Positions 9,027-17,200 of a DNA stretch of 34,955 bases are shown piece after piece; within the stretch, counting starts at the first letter, position 1; every line of letters begins with the position of its first letter. The stretch comes from RGIG8709 sp045537065. Lineage in GTDB: Bacteria > Bacillota > Clostridia > Monoglobales > Monoglobaceae. A program made the position numbers and the translations under genes. The notes under the pieces were generated by a model. It was given only the letters and a program-made list of their open reading frames with translations. It was not told the DNA's origin and did not search any database. The stretch is taken from NCBI GenBank assembly GCA_045537065.1, contig JAZSOT010000001.1, forward strand, positions 1-34,955. The letters run 5' to 3'.

Positions 9027-9635
9027 TTATTCTCCTTTTATTATTTTCTTTGCAACAAGCTCTGTTGCCTTTGGAAGAATTTTCCACTCAGCCTCTTCCA
9101 TAACTCTTTTTTGAAGAATTTCCGCTGTGTCGTCATTTTTTATTTCAACCGCTTTTTGCAAGATAATTTTTCCGCCGTCGGGAATTTCATTCACAAAATG
9201 CACCGTTGCACCTGTCACCTTAACTCCATAGGAAAGTGCCGCCTCGTGGACTTTGAGTCCATAAAAGCCTTTTCCGCAAAACGACGGAATAAGTGACGGG
9301 TGAACATTTATAATTCTTTCAGGGAATGCACTTGTGAAGTTTTCGCTCAAGATACTCATAAACCCTGCAAGAACAATGAAATCAATTTCGTTTTCTTTTA
9401 AAAGTTCTTTGATTTTTTCTTCAAAGGCTTCCTGTGATGAAAAATCTTTTTTCAGTACAACCGCTGTTTTTATTCCTGCAACTTTTGCTCTCTCTAAGGC
9501 ATAGGCATCCTTATTGTTTGAAATAACAAGGGAAATTTCTCCTGATTTTATAATGCCGTCTTTCTCTGCATCAATAAGTGCCTGAAGATTTGTTCCGCCC
9601 CCTGAGACCAAAACCGCAATTTTTGCTTTTAGCAT
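9027..9635 (-). CDS. purN: Phosphoribosylglycinamide formyltransferase (folate-dependent)
   Basis: Transfers the formyl group of 10-formyl-THF to GAR (step 3). 202 residues, normal length. Visible are the phosphate-binding VSGGGTNLQALIDA, the formyl-folate segment with catalytic Asn and His in INVHPSLIPSFCGKGFYGLKVHEAAL, and the catalytic Asp region PDGGKIILQ. The ATG overlaps the end of purM by 7 bp (ATGCTAA), so translation is probably coupled. No formate-dependent PurT is seen here, so this step depends on the folate pool served by Fhs and GlyA. Confidence 0.96.
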   Translation of the reverse strand: MLKAKIAVLVSGGGTNLQALIDAEKDGIIKSGEISLVISNNKDAYALERAKVAGIKTAVVLKKDFSSQEAFEEKIKELLKENEIDFIVLAGFMSILSENFTSAFPERIINVHPSLIPSFCGKGFYGLKVHEAALSYGVKVTGATVHFVNEIPDGGKIILQKAVEIKNDDTAEILQKRVMEEAEWKILPKATELVAKKIIKGE

Positions 9636-10672
9636 ATAACCACGCCTTCTTCTGATTTAATAACTTCGCCCATAATATAGGCATCTTCGCCGTTTGCCTT
9701 TAAGATTTCAACAGTCTTTTCTGCATCTTCTTTAGCTACAACAACGCTCATACCAACGCCCATATTAAAGGTGTTGAACATATCTCTTTCTGAAATATTT
9801 CCTGTTTCCATTATAAGCTTGAAAATCGGAAGAATTTTTAGTGCTGATTTGTCAATTTTTGCACTAAAGCCCTTTGGCAGACTTCTTGGAATATTCTCAT
9901 AGAAACCGCCGCCTGTTATGTGAGATACAGCCTTAACCTTAACCTCTTCAAAGAGCTTTAGCATTGGTTTCACATAAATCTTTGTTGGGGCAAGTAATGT
10001 TTCACCGATTGATTTTCCGCCCAGTGCCTCGCAAGGTGATTTTATATCTGCATTTTCCACATCAAAAACCTTTCTCACAAGAGAAAATCCGTTTGAGTGA
10101 ACACCGCTTGATGGAAGAGCGATAATAACATCTCCCTCTTTTACTGAATTTTTGTCAAGCACCTTAGCTTTGTCAACAACACCAACAGTAAAGCCTGCAA
10201 GGTCATATTCGCTAACAGGATAGAACCCAGGCATTTCTGCGGTTTCTCCTCCGATAAGCTCACAGCCTGACTGAACACAGCCCTCTGCAATACCTGAAAC
10301 TATCTCTGCAATTTTTTCAGGATAGTTTTTTCCGCAGGCAATATAGTCAAGGAAGAAAAGAGGCTTTGCTCCGCAGCATAAAACATCGTTAACACACATA
10401 GCAACGCAGTCAATACCAACTGTGTCGTGCTTGTCCATTAAAAATGCAAGCTTAAGCTTTGTTCCAACGCCGTCTGTTCCGCTTACTAAAACAGGCTTTT
10501 CTATCCCTGTCATATCAAGCTCGAAAAGACCGCCAAAGCCGCCTATATCTTCGCTTTTTCCTCCAATAACAGTTCTTTGGATGTGCTTTTTCATAAGCTC
10601 AACCGCTTTGTAACCTGCTGTTATGTCAACACCTGCCGCTGCATAGCTTTCTGATTTTGATTTTGTATTCAT
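9629..10672 (-). CDS. purM: Phosphoribosylformylglycinamidine cyclo-ligase (AIR synthetase)
   Basis: Closes the imidazole ring, FGAM + ATP to AIR (step 5). The 347-residue length is typical. Visible: SYAAAGVDITAGYKAVELMK at the N-terminus, LVSGTDGVGTKLKLAF (ATP site), GIDCVAMCVNDVLCCGAKPLFFLDY, and VSHITGGGFYENIPRSLP near residue 245-260. The ATG has GAGGAG about 7 bases upstream. The gene follows purF by 18 bp and overlaps purN by 7 bp. Nothing unusual was seen. Confidence 0.97.
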   Translation of the reverse strand: MNTKSKSESYAAAGVDITAGYKAVELMKKHIQRTVIGGKSEDIGGFGGLFELDMTGIEKPVLVSGTDGVGTKLKLAFLMDKHDTVGIDCVAMCVNDVLCCGAKPLFFLDYIACGKNYPEKIAEIVSGIAEGCVQSGCELIGGETAEMPGFYPVSEYDLAGFTVGVVDKAKVLDKNSVKEGDVIIALPSSGVHSNGFSLVRKVFDVENADIKSPCEALGGKSIGETLLAPTKIYVKPMLKLFEEVKVKAVSHITGGGFYENIPRSLPKGFSAKIDKSALKILPIFKLIMETGNISERDMFNTFNMGVGMSVVVAKEDAEKTVEILKANGEDAYIMGEVIKSEEGVVIC

Positions 10673-10690
10673 ATTTTTTCTCCTCGTAAT

Positions 10691-12115
10691 TTATTCTTTT
10701 CCTGTCCAGCAATAGGTGCAAAGCTTGCATTCATCAAGTCCGATGGACTTTATTATGCCCTCTATTGTCTGAAATTCAAGTGATGCAAATTTAAACTTTT
10801 CACAAATTGTTTTTCTTAAATTTTTTCCTCTTTCGGTTTTGGAGTCCGCATATTCATCAATGAATTTTAGCCCCTCTTCTCCCTCAAGCTCCACAATTAT
10901 CTTTCTTGCAAGAAGCTCCATTTCACTTTTTGAGCTTGAGAAGTTAAGATATTTGCAGTTATACATAATGGGCGGGCAGGCAGAACGCATATGCACTGAC
11001 TTCGCGCCGTTTTCATAGAGAAATTCAACAGTTTCTTTAAGCTGAGTTCCTCTCACTATTGAATCATCTACAAACAAAAGGTTTTTGTCCTGAATAAGCT
11101 CATGAACGGGAATTTGCTTCATCTTTGCAATTTTGTTTCGCTCTTTCTGATCAGGTGGAGTGAAGCTTCTCGGCCATGTGGGAGTGTATTTTATAAAAGG
11201 TCTTGCAAAAGGCACTCCGCATTTATTTGAATAGCCTATAGCGTGGGGCGTTCCTGAATCGGGAATCCCGCAAACATAATCAAGGTCTTTTGCATTTCCC
11301 TCCGCCATATCATTCTCCGCCATAATCTCTCCGTTTTTATATCGCATACATTCAACATTTATTCCCTCATAATTGGAGGTTGAATATCCGTAGTACGACC
11401 ACAAAAAGGCACAGACTTTAATATCCTTTTCAGGCGGCGAAAGCTGGCATCTTGTATCACAGGTAAGCTCAACTATTTCCCCGGGGCCAAGCTCTCTGTC
11501 ATCTTCATAGCCAAGCTTTTTATAGGCAAAGGACTCAAAGCTCACGCAGTACCCGTCATCATTCTTCCCGATATGAACGGGAGTTCTTCCAAGTCTGTCT
11601 CTCGCTGCGATTATCTTTCCATCGTTTTTCAATATAAGAATTGAGGCAGAGCCTTCAATTACGCTTTGGGCAAATTTTATGCCCTCTGTGAAATTTTCTT
11701 TTTGGTTTATAAGTGATGCAACAAGCTCGCAGGAGTTAACTCTGCCCGATGTCATAACCCCAAAGTGTCCGCCGTGAGTTAGGAGATATTTTTCAATAAG
11801 CTCCTCCGAGTTGCGAATTGCACCCACAATGCATATTGCATAGGTGCCTATATTTGAACGGATGAGAAGAGGCTGTGGGTCTGAATCGCTTATGCATCCA
11901 ATAGCCGCGCACCCTTTCATCTCATCAAAAATATTTTCAAACTTTGTTCTGAAAGGTGAATTTTCTATATTATGAATATCCCTTTGAAGTCCGATTTCTT
12001 CATCTAAAGCCGCAAGCCCGCCTCTTTTTGTTCCAAGGTGGGAATGATAGTCCGTTCCGAAAAACACGTCCGATATAGCATCATGCTTGCTTACTGCTCC
12101 GAAAAACCCGCCCAT
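10691..12115 (-). CDS. purF: PurF-like amidophosphoribosyltransferase lacking the N-terminal Cys nucleophile
   Basis: PurF makes phosphoribosylamine from PRPP and the amide of glutamine (step 1). This 474-residue protein has both domains, but it begins Met-Gly-Gly-Phe-Phe-Gly where active PurF begins Met-Cys-Gly, so the class II glutaminase nucleophile (Cys after Met removal) is missing. No alternative start with Cys exists: the codon just before the ATG is TTA and the two before that are TGA. The transferase part looks sound: PRPP motif LLFVDDSIVRGTQ at 346-358, the PDSGTP segment near 285, and the flexible-loop segment RSFTPPDQKERNK. Cys 463, 466 and 469 at the C-terminus (CKLCTYC) match the region that binds a 4Fe-4S cluster in Bacillus-type PurF. 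AAAGGATGATG precedes the ATG. It may use free ammonia or a partner glutaminase. A regulatory paralogue is the other possibility. Confidence 0.82.
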   Translation of the reverse strand: MGGFFGAVSKHDAISDVFFGTDYHSHLGTKRGGLAALDEEIGLQRDIHNIENSPFRTKFENIFDEMKGCAAIGCISDSDPQPLLIRSNIGTYAICIVGAIRNSEELIEKYLLTHGGHFGVMTSGRVNSCELVASLINQKENFTEGIKFAQSVIEGSASILILKNDGKIIAARDRLGRTPVHIGKNDDGYCVSFESFAYKKLGYEDDRELGPGEIVELTCDTRCQLSPPEKDIKVCAFLWSYYGYSTSNYEGINVECMRYKNGEIMAENDMAEGNAKDLDYVCGIPDSGTPHAIGYSNKCGVPFARPFIKYTPTWPRSFTPPDQKERNKIAKMKQIPVHELIQDKNLLFVDDSIVRGTQLKETVEFLYENGAKSVHMRSACPPIMYNCKYLNFSSSKSEMELLARKIIVELEGEEGLKFIDEYADSKTERGKNLRKTICEKFKFASLEFQTIEGIIKSIGLDECKLCTYCWTGKE

Positions 12116-12152
12116 TAATCATCATCCTTTCTTTGTAGTTTTCGGCAAAAAC

Positions 12153-12647
12153 TTAATTGTTAAACTTTTCTTCAATTGCCTTGTTCTTTTCAAGAACTTT
12201 TTCTGATGCCGCCTTTCTTTCTGCATCAAGCTTTTCAGCTAAATTATCATCAGCTGTTGCAAGAATTTCAATAGCAAGAAGTGCCGCATTCTGTGCCCCG
12301 TCTATTGCAACTGTTGCAACAGGAATGCCTCCCGGCATCTGCACTGTTGATAAAAGTGCATCAAGTCCGTCGAGAGTTGATGACTTAACAGGTATTCCGA
12401 TAACCGGAACTGTTGTGTTTGCAGCAAGGGCACCCGCAAGGTGAGCTGCCTTTCCTGCCGCAGCAATAATCGCTCCTATATTATTTTTTCTTGCATTCTG
12501 TGAAAGCTCTCTTGCTTCCTCAGGAGTTCTGTGTGCTGAGAACACGTGAACTTCAAACGGCACACCATATGCTTTCAGTGTGTCTATGGCTTTTTCAACA
12601 ACAGGCAAATCACTGTCTGAACCCATTACTACTGCAATTTTCTTCAT
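12153..12647 (-). CDS. purE: N5-carboxyaminoimidazole ribonucleotide mutase (PurE, class I type)
   Basis: Rearranges N5-CAIR to CAIR (step 6b). 164 residues from the ATG at 12647; a GTG three bases upstream (12650) is also possible, both near the GAGAGGAAAA ribosome site. Visible marks are VVMGSDSDLPVVEKA, FSAHRTPEEA and the C-terminal QMPGGIPVATVAIDGAQNAALLA. The usual GAGGAAHL reads AAAGKAAHL here. It is the first gene after the ZTP riboswitch terminator, about 43 bp downstream. The partner purK, needed for class I enzymes to make N5-CAIR, is not in this window; it may lie elsewhere. Confidence 0.94.
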   Translation of the reverse strand: MKKIAVVMGSDSDLPVVEKAIDTLKAYGVPFEVHVFSAHRTPEEARELSQNARKNNIGAIIAAAGKAAHLAGALAANTTVPVIGIPVKSSTLDGLDALLSTVQMPGGIPVATVAIDGAQNAALLAIEILATADDNLAEKLDAERKAASEKVLEKNKAIEEKFNN

Positions 12648-12689
12648 CACATTTTTCCTCTCTTCTGTATAAAATTCTTCTATTACCTT

Positions 12690-12743
12690 AAAAAAACATA
12701 AAGGCAGCCCCTCTTTTGTTTTACAACCAAAAGAAAGACTGCC
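12690..12743 (-). terminator. Riboswitch-controlled intrinsic terminator ahead of purE
   Basis: On the minus strand GGCAGTCTTTCTTTTG and CAAAAGAGGGGCTGCC form a 16-bp stem using a few G-U pairs, with a 9-base loop, followed by TTTATGTTTTTTT. The 5' arm starts with the GGC that also closes the last helix of the ZTP aptamer, so the aptamer fold and the terminator cannot both form. Ligand binding should therefore let transcription pass into purE. Confidence 0.88.
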
Positions 12744-12812
12744 CAGACGGTCGGCATATTACTTTTTGCTTCCTTGTGGTTTTTCCACTTTTTCCGTCAG
12801 TAACAAAAAGCT
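12741..12812 (-). ncRNA. ZTP (pfl) riboswitch aptamer
   Basis: In the minus-strand leader of purE I see the ordered landmarks of the ZTP/pfl RNA: helix strand CTTTTTG, then TTACTGACGGAAAAA, hairpin GTGG-AAAAA-CCAC, AAGGAAG, the returning strand CAAAAAG, a short linker, and the highly conserved 3' block GCCGACCGTCTGGGC. ZTP riboswitches sense ZMP/ZTP (AICAR nucleotides), which rise when 10-formyl-THF is scarce, and are known upstream of purine and folate genes in Firmicutes. The 3' block overlaps the terminator arm, giving an on-switch. The operon below contains fhs, glyA, purN and the AICAR transformylase, a fitting target set. Confidence 0.88.
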
Positions 12813-12818
12813 TTTAAT

Positions 12819-12840
12819 TTTTAAAAAACGGTTTTTAAAA
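12819..12840 (-). other. AT-rich hairpin in the pur leader
   Basis: TTTTAAAAA and TTTTTAAAA make a perfect 9-bp A/T stem with a 4-base loop between the promoter and the ZTP aptamer. It could protect the 5' end of the transcript or act as a weak stop for readthrough from the upstream decarboxylase genes. Only the structure is seen; the function is open. Confidence 0.4.
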
Positions 12841-12871
12841 ATCGACAAATTTAAACATTTAATACCTTTTT

Positions 12872-12900
12872 ATTTTACCATATTTAAAGGTTTTCGTCAA
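12872..12900 (-). promoter_or_regulatory. Sigma-A type promoter of the purine operon
   Basis: Minus strand TTGACG (12895-12900), a 17-base spacer, TAAAAT (12872-12877). The start of transcription would be near 12865, about 50 bases ahead of the ZTP aptamer. It lies 18 bp beyond the stop of the small OadG-like gene. No clear terminator separates the two units. Confidence 0.8.
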
Positions 12901-12918
12901 GGGAGATTTGCCCCGTTT

Positions 12919-13032
12919 TTAAAGTTTTTTAAGAAGGGATGTCAATAAAATTATAACCCCCATAACTATAATAATTGAAAGCATTCCCTCGCCCATATAA
13001 TGAGCGTTATTTAAAAAATTCATAAAGTTCAT
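12919..13032 (-). CDS. OadG-like small membrane subunit (37 residues)
   Basis: A short open frame, ATG at 13032, stop at 12919, with a full AGGAGG site 6 bases upstream and placed 12 bp after the oadB stop. The peptide has a polar N-terminus (MNFMNFLNNAHYMGEGM), one hydrophobic helix (LSIIIVMGVIILLTSLL) and a basic end (KKL). This layout matches the small gamma-type (OadG-related) subunits that accompany the beta subunit of sodium-pumping decarboxylases and help anchor the soluble alpha subunit. The strong ribosome site and context make it a real gene despite its size. No alpha subunit is present in the window, so the partner is unknown. Confidence 0.75.
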   Translation of the reverse strand: MNFMNFLNNAHYMGEGMLSIIIVMGVIILLTSLLKKL

Positions 13033-13044
13033 TTTTTGTCCTCC

Positions 13045-14133
13045 TTAACCAAACATAGCAAGAATAAGTCCGCCTGCAATAACTGATGCTATCTGTCCCG
13101 AAACATTAACACCCATTGAATGCATCAAAAGGAAATTCTGCGGGTCAGCTTCAAGTCCTAGCTTATGCACAACTCTACCTGACATCGGGAATGCAGAAAT
13201 ACCTGCCGCACCTATCATCGGGTTGATTTTTTTCTTTAAGAAAAGGTTTAAAATCTTGGCAAAAACAACGCCGCCTGCTGTGTCAAAAATAAAGGCAACA
13301 AGTCCAAGACCAAGAATAATAAGAGTATCTACCTGCAGGAACTGGTCATACTGCATACGGAATGCAATTGTTATTCCAAGGAAAATTGTAATTAAATTTG
13401 CAAGAACCTTTTGTGCAGTCTCAGAAAGGGAATTTAAAACTCCGCATTCACGAATTAAGTTACCGAACATCAAAAAGCCAACAAGGGCAACTGACTGTGG
13501 AGCAACAATTCCTGCTATAACTGTTATGATAATCGGGAACAGAATTCTTGTTGTTTTTGAAACATCACTCTGAACATATTCCATCTTGATTTTTCTTTCG
13601 TTCTTGGTTGTTAAAAGCTTAATTACAGGTGGCTGAATAATGGGAACAAGTGCCATATATGAATATGCCGCAACCATTATTGCACCAAGATATTTTGAGC
13701 CAAGAGCATTGGCAACAACAATTGATGTTGGGCCGTCTGCCGCACCGATAACTGCAATTGATGCCGCATCCTTTATATCAAAGAACACAGATGCAAGGCA
13801 AAGAGTAAAGAATATACCAAATTGTGCCGCCGCACCAAATATCATAAGCTTCGGGTTAGTGAGAAGAGGCCCGAAATCTATCATAGCACCAATTCCGATA
13901 AATAATAAAAGAGGAAATAGTTCATTTGCAATACCTGCGTTGAATAAAACCTCTAATGTTTCAATTGCACCTGAAAAGGGCAGATTAACTAAGATTGCGC
14001 CAAAGCCCATTGGAAGAAGGAGGGTTGGCTCCATATCCTTTTTTATAGCAAGATAAATTAAAATTCCGCCGATTGCCCACATAACAAGCATTTGCCATTT
14101 TATTGCGGCAAGATTAACTAATACTTCACTCAT
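13045..14133 (-). CDS. oadB: Sodium-translocating decarboxylase, beta subunit
   Basis: Integral membrane subunit that decarboxylates the carboxybiotin carrier and pumps Na+ out (oxaloacetate, methylmalonyl-CoA or glutaconyl-CoA decarboxylase complexes). 362 residues, about ten hydrophobic segments, with the conserved GAADGPTSIVVANALGSKYLGAI motif; its Asp at residue 133 corresponds to the essential Asp of this family. The C-terminal part has GISAFPMSGRVVHKLGLEADPQNFLLMHSMGVNVSGQIASVIA. AAGGAG precedes the ATG. It follows the rpoC terminator and precedes the tiny OadG-like gene. Substrate specificity cannot be told from the beta subunit alone; biotin carrier and carboxyltransferase are not here. 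It suggests fermentative metabolism coupled to a sodium gradient. Confidence 0.93.
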   Translation of the reverse strand: MSEVLVNLAAIKWQMLVMWAIGGILIYLAIKKDMEPTLLLPMGFGAILVNLPFSGAIETLEVLFNAGIANELFPLLLFIGIGAMIDFGPLLTNPKLMIFGAAAQFGIFFTLCLASVFFDIKDAASIAVIGAADGPTSIVVANALGSKYLGAIMVAAYSYMALVPIIQPPVIKLLTTKNERKIKMEYVQSDVSKTTRILFPIIITVIAGIVAPQSVALVGFLMFGNLIRECGVLNSLSETAQKVLANLITIFLGITIAFRMQYDQFLQVDTLIILGLGLVAFIFDTAGGVVFAKILNLFLKKKINPMIGAAGISAFPMSGRVVHKLGLEADPQNFLLMHSMGVNVSGQIASVIAGGLILAMFG

Positions 14134-14164
14134 AATTTTTCTCCTTATGCTTAATTATTTTTTC

Positions 14165-14209
14165 CAAATACGGAAAAAAGACCGTCCCACATCGGGGCAA
14201 TCTTTTTCC
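14165..14209 (-). terminator. Intrinsic terminator after rpoC
   Basis: Minus strand GATTGCCCC and GGGACGGTC pair (one mismatch, two G-U pairs) around a 5-base loop and are followed by TTTTTT. An outer ACGGAAAAAGA/TCTTTTTTCCGT pairing extends the stem. It lies about 18 bases past the rpoC stop and before oadB. Confidence 0.7.
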
Positions 14210-14219
14210 GTTTATTTAA

Positions 14220-17200
14220 TTAATTGTTATCGAAAAATGAACCTTCGTTTTCTGCAAACATTGACATATCAGGAATTAAACCTGCTTCCTCAACCTCAAT
14301 ATTTGAATAAACGGGCATACCTGTTCCTGCAGGAACAAGCTTACCGATAATAACATTTTCCTTGAGTCCGAGAAGCGGGTCAATTTTACCCTTGATAGCC
14401 GCATCTGTGAGAACTCTTGTTGTTTCCTGGAAGGATGCAGCAGAAAGGAATGAATCTGTTGCAAGAGCAGCCTTTGTGATACCCATAAGAACATCCTGAT
14501 AGGTTGCAATAGCCTTACCCTCTGCCTCAAGCTTAATATTTTCTTCTTCCAGTTCAAGACGGTCAACAAGTGAGCCTGTTAAGAATTTGGAATCTCCTGA
14601 ATCATCAATTCTAACCTTTCTCATCATCTGACCAACAATAACTTCAATATGCTTATCGTTGATATCAACACCCTGAAGTCTATAAACCCTCTGAACTTCC
14701 TGAATAAGGTAGTTCTGAACAGCTGTGTAGCCCTTAACTGCAAGGATATCGTGAGGATTAACTGAACCGCCTGTGATTTCATCACCTGCTACAATTATAT
14801 CTCCGTCCTCAACCTTGATTCTTGAGCCGTATGGAATTGTGTAGTTAATAGCTTTTCCTTCCTTATCGTCAATTACGCTGACTTCACGTTTCTTCTTATT
14901 GTCGCTAAGCTGAACACGTCCGCCAATTTCTGCAATAATTGCAGGGTTCTTTGGCTTTCTTGCTTCAAACAGCTCTTCAACACGCGGAAGACCCTGTGTG
15001 ATATCGTCGTCATCGCCTGCGATACCGCCGGCGTGGAAGGTTCTCATTGTAAGCTGTGTACCCGGTTCACCGATAGACTGAGCCGCAATAATACCAACTG
15101 CTTCACCGATGTTAACCATTTCACCGTTTGCAAGGTTTCTGCCGTAACACTTAGCACAAACACCAACCTTTGAGTGACATTTAAGGGTACTTCTGATTTT
15201 AACCTTCTTAATTCCTGCATCAACAACCTTTTTGGCCTGTTCGTGGTTAAGGGTTGTTCCCGCTTCAACGATTATCTCGCCTGTTTCGGGATGAACAAGT
15301 GTTTCAATAACTGTTCTTCCGTCAATTCTGTCAATAAGCGGTTCTATCATTTCGTTTCCGTCCATAATATCACACGCTTCGATATATTCTGATGTTCCGC
15401 AGTCGTGCTCTCTTACGATAACCTCCTGAGATACGTCAACAAGTCTTCTTGTGAGGTAACCTGAGTCCGCAGTACGGAGCGCTGTATCTGTAAGACCCTT
15501 ACGGGCACCGTGAGTTGAAATAAAGTATTCAAGAACGGTGAGGCCTTCACGGAAGTTCGCCTTAATCGGAATTTCAATTGTTCTACCCATTGTATCCGCC
15601 ATAAGACCACGCATACCTGCAAGCTGTCTTATCTGGTTGATACTACCACGGGCACCTGAGTTTGCCATCATAAATATCGGGTTAAGTTCATCAAGATTCT
15701 GCATAAGAGCATCTGTTATCTTGTTTGAAGTTTCTGTCCAGATACCTATAACTCTCTTATATCTTTCTTCATCAGAAAGTAGTCCGTGGTTAAACTTTTT
15801 AACAACATTATCAATTTTTTCGTCTGCTTCTCGGAGGAATTCCTGCTTACTTCCCGGAATTTCCATATCGGATACAGATACGGTGATAGCACCTCTTGTT
15901 GAATATTTAAAGCCCATAGCCTTAACATTGTCAAGCAGAGTTGCAGTTTCTGTTATACCATAAATCTTGATAGTTGCATCTATGATTTTTCCAAGCTTTT
16001 TCTTGTCAACAGGGAACATAATCTCGTAATCAAGAGCAGTTTCAGGGTTCTTTCTGTCAACAAAGCCAAGATTCTGCGGGATTTTTTCATTAAAGATAAT
16101 TCTGCCCACAGTTGCATCAACTAATTTTTTAACTGTGATGCCGTCAACCTCAGCAGATTTTCTCACCTTAATAGGTGCATGAAGTCCAACCGCCTTATTT
16201 TCGTAAGCAAGAAGAGCTTCAGCCTCTGATGAAAATACCTTTCCTGCACCAAACTCGTCGTCTATCTGAATTGTGAGATAGTAACTTCCGAGAACCATAT
16301 CCTGTGTCGGAACAGTAACAGGCTTTCCGTCCTGAGGTTTTAAAAGGTTGTTTGCAGAGAGCATAAGAATTCTTGCCTCTGCCTGAGCCTCTGCAGATAA
16401 TGGAAGGTGAACCGCCATCTGGTCACCGTCGAAGTCCGCATTAAACGCAGTACAAACAAGCGGATGAAGCTTTAATGCTTTTCCGTCAACAAGTACCGGC
16501 TCGAACGCCTGAATACCAAGTCTGTGAAGAGTTGGAGCACGGTTCAATAAAACAGGATGCTCGGAAATAACCTTTTCAAGCACTGCCCAAACCTCGGGCT
16601 TAACTCTTTCAACCATTCTTTTTGCTGATTTTATATTATGTGCAAGACCGTCACTAACAAGGCTCTTCATAACGAAAGGCTTGAAAAGCTCAAGTGCCAT
16701 TTTCTTTGGAAGTCCGCACTGGTAAATCTTAAGTTCAGGACCAACAACGATAACTGAACGGCCTGAATAGTCAACACGCTTACCGAGAAGATTCTGACGG
16801 AAACGTCCCTGCTTACCTTTAAGCATATCGGAAAGAGATTTTAAAGCTCTGTTTCCGGGGCCTGTTACAGGTCTTCCGCGTCTGCCGTTATCGATTAGGG
16901 CATCAACTGCTTCCTGAAGCATTCTCTTTTCGTTTCTAACGATAATTTCAGGAGCACCCAAATCAAGAAGTCTCTTTAAGCGGTTGTTTCTGTTGATAAC
17001 TCTTCTATAAAGGTCATTAAGGTCAGATGTTGCAAATCTTCCGCCGTCAAGCTGAACCATTGGTCTGATTTCAGGTGGAATAACAGGAATAACTGACATA
17101 ATCATCCATTCAGGCTTGTTTCCTGACTGTCTGAATGCTTCAACAACCTCTAATCTTCTTACGGTTCTAACCTTTTTCTGTCCTTTTGCACCTTCTAAGT

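Noticed and set aside
13640..14056. 138-residue plus-strand frame opposite oadB
   Set aside because: Mirror of a membrane protein gene; Arg/Pro/Ala-rich shadow with no start signal.
15538..15963. 141-residue plus-strand frame opposite rpoC
   Set aside because: Lies wholly within a universally conserved gene in antisense; no ribosome site.
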